A stretch of DNA of 64,000 nucleotides from Vampirovibrio chlorellavorus (GTDB lineage Bacteria > Cyanobacteriota > Vampirovibrionia > Vampirovibrionales > Vampirovibrionaceae): positions 620,001 through 684,000 of the forward strand of contig QFWI01000011.1 of the NCBI GenBank assembly GCA_003149345.1. Reading direction: 5' to 3'. Each line of letters starts with the position of its first letter. Positions within the stretch are counted from its first letter, which is position 1. Both the position numbers and the translations under genes were made by a program. Positions 59,558 through 64,000 of the stretch are shown here, piece after piece. A model generated the notes under the pieces. That model saw only the letters and a list, made by a program, of their open reading frames with translations, ran no database searches and was not told the DNA's origin.

Positions 59558-60082
59558 TTAGGCTTTACCCAGGGTTTGAGCGCCGGGTTTCCAGCCAACC
59601 GGGCACAGTTCGCCGGACTGGAAAGCTTGCAGCAAGCGGATGACTTCATCCACGTTACGGCCAACCGCCAAATCGTTCACCAGGTAGCTACGCAGGTTGC
59701 CATCGGGGTCGATGAGGAACAGACCACGCAGGCTGATGCCCTTGTCTTCCAGCAATACGCCGTAGTCACGGCTGATGCGGTGGTTGATGTCGGAGACCAT
59801 GGGATAGTTCATTTGACCCAAAGCGCCTTCGCTCCAGGCTTTGTGGGAGTGAACGCTGTCTACGCTGGCGCCGATGATTTGGGCGTTCAGCTTGTCGAAC
59901 TCGGCCTTTTTGTCGTTGAAGCCCTGGATTTCGGTGGGGCAGACAAAGGTGAAATCGAGCGGCCAGAAAAACAGGACGACCCATTTGCCACGGTAGTTTT
60001 TCAGGGACACTTCGGTAATTTTGCCTTCGTGGTAAGCGGCTGCTGTAAACTCAGGAGCCGGTTTGCCAATTTGTGCGACCAT
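59558..60082 (-). CDS. Typical 2-Cys peroxiredoxin (AhpC/Prx type)
   Basis: This enzyme reduces hydrogen peroxide and organic peroxides. The 174-residue protein has the peroxidatic Cys48 in [14 protein letters not shown], the resolving Cys160 in GELCPVGW, and the conserved [16 protein letters not shown] and [17 protein letters not shown]. The electron donor is probably thioredoxin, and trxB lies at 50217. AGGAGA lies 8 bases before the ATG. It has its own promoter and terminator. The Cys-less relative at 60414 is transcribed divergently from it. Confidence 0.95.
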   Translation of the reverse strand: MVAQIGKPAPEFTAAAYHEGKITEVSLKNYRGKWVVLFFWPLDFTFVCPTEIQGFNDKKAEFDKLNAQIIGASVDSVHSHKAWSEGALGQMNYPMVSDINHRISRDYGVLLEDKGISLRGLFLIDPDGNLRSYLVNDLAVGRNVDEVIRLLQAFQSGELCPVGWKPGAQTLGKA

Positions 60083-60413
60083 TGGTGTAATCTCCTATCA
60101 AAAATAAAACCAGACCATAACAATGGCCCTATTGTATGCCCCAAGCCCCCTACTTTCAAGCCGTACTTTTGAGAGATCGGCCACAATGCTTTCCCGGAAG
60201 GGGCTTTAAGGACTTGTAATTATCCGTATCAATTCAGGGCGGTTCATTGGCCTGGCGAACGGGACGCCCTGGAAAGCGTTCGGATAGCCACAGGCTGGCC
60301 TGTTGTTTTATTCAGGGTTTCTGTGTCGGGTTTATACCCAGCCGGGGCATTTTCGGTATGATTGGGATATGCTTGCAAAGCAATGATCGTTTTTTCTGCT
60401 GCCCTGAGTTGCC
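60083..60413. other. Divergent region between the two peroxiredoxin-family genes
   Basis: It holds the minus-strand promoter of the 2-Cys peroxiredoxin. A TATGAT hexamer (about 60357-60362) may serve the plus-strand gene. An imperfect inverted repeat with GGGCG and CGCCC lies at about 60237-60271. No gene is called. Confidence 0.45.
60131..60159 (-). promoter_or_regulatory. Promoter of the 2-Cys peroxiredoxin
   Basis: On the minus strand TTGAAA, 17 bases, then TACAAT, about 50 bases before the ATG. I see no clear regulator site near it. Confidence 0.65.
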
Positions 60414-60872
60414 GTGTTGAACTTGCTGCTGCCCCCAAAACTTTTGCCCATTGGCCAGACCGTGCCCGATTTCCGGTTGCTGGATCAGCAAGGCGGACTG
60501 GTATCGCTGTCCGATTTTAACCATAAGCGAGGGGTGGTGCTGTTGTTTTTCGCCTCCGACTGGCTTCAGGCTGATTTGGCTTTATTGCGGGACTACAAGG
60601 AGGCGTATGCTGCATTGGGGCAGGCTGGAATAGAAGTGTTGGCGCTTTCCAGCATCAACTGGGAAAATCTTTTCCATTTGGCCAGGCGTCTGGAGCTACC
60701 GTTTCCAGTGCTGTTTGACCAGTGTTGCTGGCAAGCGACCTTCTATCATGCGGCCTGGGTCAACAAGTTTGTGACGGGACGGGCCGTTTACGCGCTGGAC
60801 AATCAGCAAAGGGTTTTGTGGGCCCGGACAAAGGCCAGCCCGAACGATTTGCTGGCTGTTTTCAATAGCTGA
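60414..60872 (+). CDS. Peroxiredoxin-like protein lacking the peroxidatic cysteine
   Basis: This 152-residue protein has the thioredoxin-fold layout of the Bcp/AhpC-TSA family: IGQTVPDFRLLDQQGGLVSL, then LLFFASDWLQADLALLRDYK, where an active enzyme has the peroxidatic Cys. Aligned to the neighbour, the Cys position is Asp54. Its only cysteines are an adjacent pair, Cys104 and Cys105 (FDQCCWQATF), in a place not used for catalysis. So it is probably not a standard peroxidase and may be a binding or regulatory relative. The start is a GTG with no ribosome-binding site, and the frame is open slightly upstream. It converges with the sugar kinase gene. Confidence 0.65.
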   Translation: MLNLLLPPKLLPIGQTVPDFRLLDQQGGLVSLSDFNHKRGVVLLFFASDWLQADLALLRDYKEAYAALGQAGIEVLALSSINWENLFHLARRLELPFPVLFDQCCWQATFYHAAWVNKFVTGRAVYALDNQQRVLWARTKASPNDLLAVFNS

Positions 60873-61788
60873 AGGCCCGGTTGTAGACGGCGTCCTTGTG
60901 GGGCATGGCAATGGCGGATCCCCGGTTGAGTACTTTCAGGCCAGCCGTGGTAATGCCCAATTTGGCGCAGTTAATCAGGCTCTCTCCCTGGGCCAGGCCG
61001 TGCAGGAAGCCCCCGTTGAAAGCGTCTCCCGCGCCAGTGGTATCAATGGCCTTGATGGACATGGGTGGAATCTGCTGAATTTCCCGTTTGTAGCCCAGAT
61101 AGCAACCCTGAGCGCCCACTTTGACCACCACCAGCTTGACCCCTTTGAACAGAAAGTAGTCCACCACCTGCTGGGGCTTATTGAAGTTGATCATGCTCAC
61201 CGTGTCATCCGGGAAGGACGGCATAAAAATATCCACCCAGGGCAGGACTTCATTGAAAGCGTCCACCATTTTTTCTTCGCTTTCCCACAGGGCTTCCCGA
61301 TAGTTAGGGTCAAAGGCGGTCATCACCCCATTCTCACGGGCCAGGCGGAAGGCTTTCAGTGTGGCTTGCCGGGCAGAAGGCGAGATGGCAAGAGTAATGC
61401 CTGAGGAGTACACAATTTTGCTTTGTTTAATCAGATCCACGGAAATGTCATCCGGGCCCAGTTGGGTGGCAGCGGAATGCTGCCGGTAGTACACAAAATC
61501 TCGCTGGCCTTCCGCGTCTACTGACACGAAGTAAAGCCCGGTCGGGCCTTTCCCGTTTCGCTTGGGGGTAATCTGGATGCCTTCCTTCAAGATCATTTCT
61601 TGTAAGGCCAGGGCGAAGGCATCATTGCCCAAGCGGGTGACGTACCCAACGCTGGAGCCCAGACGAGCCGCGGCCACCGCTGTATTCAGGGTGTCGCCAC
61701 CAAAACTGCGATTAAAGACACGAGCCTGCTTTAAATCGCCCTCACTGGAGAGCTCTAGCATGGCCTCGCCTATGGAAATGATGTCGAT
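60862..61788 (-). CDS. PfkB family sugar kinase, probably 2-keto-3-deoxygluconate kinase
   Basis: This ribokinase-type enzyme phosphorylates a sugar or sugar acid. The 308-residue protein has the N-terminal DIISIGEAMLELSSEGDLKQ, the G-G motif FNRSFGGDTLNTAVAAARLG, and the signature DTTGAGDAFNGGFLHGLAQG with the catalytic Asp. The neighbours (a dehydratase and KDPG aldolase) suggest KDG kinase. No ATG, GTG or TTG lies near the right place: AAGGAGG (61795-61801) is 6 bases before an ATC at 61788, which is the likely start; a TTG at 61827 would place that site inside the gene. It overlaps the end of the dehydratase gene. Confidence 0.8.
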   Translation of the reverse strand: MDIISIGEAMLELSSEGDLKQARVFNRSFGGDTLNTAVAAARLGSSVGYVTRLGNDAFALALQEMILKEGIQITPKRNGKGPTGLYFVSVDAEGQRDFVYYRQHSAATQLGPDDISVDLIKQSKIVYSSGITLAISPSARQATLKAFRLARENGVMTAFDPNYREALWESEEKMVDAFNEVLPWVDIFMPSFPDDTVSMINFNKPQQVVDYFLFKGVKLVVVKVGAQGCYLGYKREIQQIPPMSIKAIDTTGAGDAFNGGFLHGLAQGESLINCAKLGITTAGLKVLNRGSAIAMPHKDAVYNRAFSY

Positions 61789-63518
61789 AATCCGCCTCCT
61801 TCGCTTGCCGGTAGGGCATAGCGACAATAAATGCCCAGCAAGCCTTGGGTGTATTTGGGGCTGGGTTTGTTTATGCTTGTTTCCAGTTGTGTTTGCCGTT
61901 GACGCAGAATGCCGTCCAGTTCAGTCGGGGCCAACCGTTTCCCGTTGAGTCCTATTATATTCAAAGCGCCCCCGTCCAGATCAAATTCCAGTAAATCTCC
62001 ATCGATCAGCGTAGCGATGGCGCCTCCCCGGGCGGCTTCGGGGGCCACATGCCCAATGGCAGGGCCTCGGGTGGCCCCGGAAAAGCGGCCATCAGTGACC
62101 AGCATGGTACTGCTGGCCAATAGGGGGTTGGACGCAATGGCCTCGGTAATGTAGAACTGTTCCGGCATGCCAGTGGCTGCTGGGCCTTCGTAGCGAATAA
62201 CCACGGCATCACCCGGCTGGATTTTGCCGGTGAGGACAGCCTCACGGGCGTCATCCTGATTGTTGAACACTTTGGCTGTGCCTTCAAAGCGGCGCATGTT
62301 CGGGTTGAGGGCGGAGACTTTGATCACCGCCCCATCGGGCGCCAAATTGCCAGTGAGTATCCGAATAGCCCCTTCCGGGCGGAGGGGATCGTGGATGGGG
62401 CGGATGATATCCTCAGGCTTGCCGCCGTAGTTGCTTAAAAAGCGGGGCATGTTCAGGAAATGCCCTGTTTTCTCCAGAATTTCCAGATTTTCGCCCAAGG
62501 TCAGCCCGGTGACGGTAAGGGCGTCCCAATGCAAGAATGGCTGAAGTTCTTTCAGGATTCGGTAAACTCCGCCAGCGTACCAGATTTTATCGGAGGTGAA
62601 CTTGCCGGAGGGCTTTAAGTTCAGGATGAAGGGCACTTGGCGGTTGATTTCATTGATGCGCTCGTAGGAAAAGTCCAGCTGGGCCTCTTTGGCCATTGCC
62701 GCCAGATGAATGAGGGCGTTGGTGGAGCCGCCGGTGGCCGCATGCACCATCAGGGCGTTGTCCAGCGCTTTTTGGGTGAAGATTTGGCGGGGGCGCAAAT
62801 CTTCCGCGATCAGCTCAAACACCCGTTTGCCCGCCTGTCTCGCGGCGTCTTTCAAGGCGTTCAGGTGGGCTGGGATCAGGGCAGTGGCTGGCATTGCCAG
62901 ACCCATGGCCTCCGATAAGAGCTGCATGGTGGCCGCCGTGCCAAAAAAGGCGCAAGATCCCGCTGATGGACAAGCCCCGCTGCGCAAAAACTCGTAGCTG
63001 GCCTCGTCAATTTCGCCCCGGCGCTTTTGGGCGTAGATGGTGCCCACCCCTTCCAGGGTAAAGCCTTCCGGGCCCGCTTCCATCACCCCGCCGGGCACCA
63101 CCAACGCGGGTAAATTGAGCCGCAACATAGCCATCAGGTGGGCGGGCAAGGACTTGTCGCAACCGGAGAGGAATACGGCCCCGTCGAAATGTCCGGCCTT
63201 GGCGTGCATTTCGCAGGCCATTACCATTACTTCCCGAGAGGGGAGCGAATAGTGCTGCCCGGCGGTGCCTTGGGCAATGCCGTCGCAAATATCGGTGCAG
63301 GTGTAGTGGGCTGGGGTACCTCCGGCGCTAATAATACCCTTGTCCACAAATTGGGCCAAATCGCCCAGATGAATCGACCCCGGATGGGAATCCCCGTGGG
63401 TGGTTTCCACCAGAATCCACGCTTTGTCCGTTTCTTGCCGTCCCCAGCCGCAGCCCATTCTGAGAGAATCCGCTTCCGGGGATTGTTGCCGACCTTGCTG
63501 GCTATTACTGAGCGACAT
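61770..63518 (-). CDS. IlvD/Edd family dehydratase
   Basis: This 582-residue iron-sulfur dehydratase removes water from a dihydroxy acid or sugar acid. Motifs are HGDSHPGSIHLGDLAQFV, AGGTPAHYTCTDICDGIAQG, YSLPSREVMVMACEMHA, FLSGCDKSLPAHLMAML, SGACPSAGSCAFFGTAATMQ and TDGRFSGATRGPAIGHVAPE. The cluster cysteines are those in TCTDICDG, SGCDK and GSCAFF. Between KDPG aldolase and a PfkB kinase it is probably a sugar-acid or 6-phosphogluconate dehydratase, not dihydroxy-acid dehydratase of branched-chain amino acid synthesis. The ATG at 63518 has GAGG upstream and overlaps the aldolase stop. The gene also overlaps the kinase. Confidence 0.85.
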   Translation of the reverse strand: MSLSNSQQGRQQSPEADSLRMGCGWGRQETDKAWILVETTHGDSHPGSIHLGDLAQFVDKGIISAGGTPAHYTCTDICDGIAQGTAGQHYSLPSREVMVMACEMHAKAGHFDGAVFLSGCDKSLPAHLMAMLRLNLPALVVPGGVMEAGPEGFTLEGVGTIYAQKRRGEIDEASYEFLRSGACPSAGSCAFFGTAATMQLLSEAMGLAMPATALIPAHLNALKDAARQAGKRVFELIAEDLRPRQIFTQKALDNALMVHAATGGSTNALIHLAAMAKEAQLDFSYERINEINRQVPFILNLKPSGKFTSDKIWYAGGVYRILKELQPFLHWDALTVTGLTLGENLEILEKTGHFLNMPRFLSNYGGKPEDIIRPIHDPLRPEGAIRILTGNLAPDGAVIKVSALNPNMRRFEGTAKVFNNQDDAREAVLTGKIQPGDAVVIRYEGPAATGMPEQFYITEAIASNPLLASSTMLVTDGRFSGATRGPAIGHVAPEAARGGAIATLIDGDLLEFDLDGGALNIIGLNGKRLAPTELDGILRQRQTQLETSINKPSPKYTQGLLGIYCRYALPASEGGGLSTSFP

Positions 63519-64000
63519 GGCAAGCCTCAACCGTTTTCAAATAGGCCACGGCCAGTTCCCGAATGGCCGCCTCATCCCGCTTGGCCACCAGTGCCTTGGG
63601 TAGCAATGGGCCGCCCACGCCCACGGCCAAAGCGTCCGCCTTTAGATAGCCTGGAACGTGTTCTTGAAGAATACCCCCGGTGGGCACCACTTGTAATTGG
63701 GGAAAAGGGCCACGCAGGGCGCTTAAAAACTCGGCGCCGCCTGAACACTGGGCCGGGAAAAACTTAACCGCCAAAGCACCCAGCTGGGTGGCCCGATGCA
63801 TTTCGGTGGGGGTCAGGGAGCCCGGCAAAATCAGGATATCCTCCGTTTCGCCCATCGGAATCATTTCCTCGATCAAAGCGGGAGACACAATAAATTCCGC
63901 CCCGGCGGACAGGGCCTGATAGGCGGTGTCCACATCCAGTACGGTGCCCGCCCCAATCAGGGCCTCCGGGTATTCTTCGCACAGGCTTTCAATAACATCG
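63505..64000 (-). CDS. KDPG/KHG aldolase, 5' end outside the window
   Basis: This class I aldolase cleaves 2-keto-3-deoxy-6-phosphogluconate to pyruvate and glyceraldehyde 3-phosphate. About 164 residues are visible; the reading frame is open to base 64000, so the start is missing. The piece includes IGAGTVLDVDTAYQALSAGA, EFIVSPALIEEM, PGSLTPTEMHRA, the Schiff-base Lys in AVKFFPAQCSGG, and VVPTGGI. The C-terminus overlaps the next gene by 14 bases, which suggests coupled translation of aldolase, dehydratase and kinase. Confidence 0.93.
   Translation of the reverse strand, partial: DVIESLCEEYPEALIGAGTVLDVDTAYQALSAGAEFIVSPALIEEMIPMGETEDILILPGSLTPTEMHRATQLGALAVKFFPAQCSGGAEFLSALRGPFPQLQVVPTGGILQEHVPGYLKADALAVGVGGPLLPKALVAKRDEAAIRELAVAYLKTVEACHVAQ

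Noticed and set aside
1..64000. Enrichment of the cyanobacterial HIP1 octamer GCGATCGC
   Set aside because: I noticed only about two copies (near 576 and 21857), close to chance for this length.
1..64000. CRISPR array, prophage or insertion sequence
   Set aside because: No regularly spaced repeats, cas genes, integrase or transposase were seen.

Overview
The window looks like chromosomal DNA from a bacterium of the non-photosynthetic cyanobacterial lineage (Vampirovibrionia/Melainabacteria). This is inferred from gene content, not proven. Supporting points are a cyanobacteria-like mix of a group 2 RpoD-type sigma factor and a SigF-like group 3 sigma factor, two four-repeat S1 proteins, a futalosine-pathway menaquinone gene (mqnC), MEP isoprenoid genes (ispD, ispG, ispH), tandem BcsB-like proteins, and no photosynthesis genes. 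Base composition is moderate and even. I see no phage, insertion sequence with a transposase, CRISPR array or rRNA. One tRNA (Trp) is present.

Layout. 0.2-3.2 kb: small hypothetical genes, rpe and a DUF374 acyltransferase. 3.3-6.5 kb: an M14 peptidase, a 165-bp palindromic MITE-like element, rpsA and a group 2 sigma gene. 7-13.6 kb: a YhcC-type radical SAM gene, a stand-alone TrkA_C protein, glmS, tyrS and a DJ-1 protein. 13.8-18.3 kb: two tandem bcsB-like genes without bcsA. 19-27.4 kb: ispG, an orphan membrane-associated protein, a B12-type radical SAM gene, mqnC, a degenerate cyclase-like protein and trpS. 27.6-30.4 kb: a membrane protein, a prepilin peptidase and a SigF-like sigma gene. 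30.6-33.4 kb: ispH, a second S1 gene, rplU-rpmA. 33.5-37.7 kb: orphan small genes and ruvA, ispD, thiL. 37.9-39.4 kb: a globin-coupled chemoreceptor. 40-49.9 kb: a complete Tad/Flp pilus operon read on the minus strand (flp, tadE-like, cpaB, secretin, cpaE, cpaF, tadB, tadC). 50.2-54.4 kb: trxB, an orphan protein, a tandem HD-GYP protein and a type IV-like pilin. 54.5-56 kb: coaD and two paralogous coiled-coil proteins. 56.3-59.3 kb: rpmG, tRNA-Trp, secE, nusG, rplK, rplA. 59.6-64 kb: a 2-Cys peroxiredoxin, a Cys-less relative, and an Entner-Doudoroff-like set (KDPG aldolase, IlvD/Edd dehydratase, PfkB sugar kinase).

Functional picture. Two pilus systems can be served from this window: the Tad operon plus a separate FTLAE-type pilin. 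The Tad cluster has no peptidase of its own. A PulO-type prepilin peptidase lies beside a SigF-like sigma gene, and SigF controls pilus genes in some cyanobacteria. An HD-GYP protein, a globin chemoreceptor and BcsB-like proteins fit a surface-attachment lifestyle. Several expression signals are unusual: a near-leaderless trpS, probable AUC and AUU start codons, and a hairpin that presents the ribosome-binding site of the second S1 gene in its loop.
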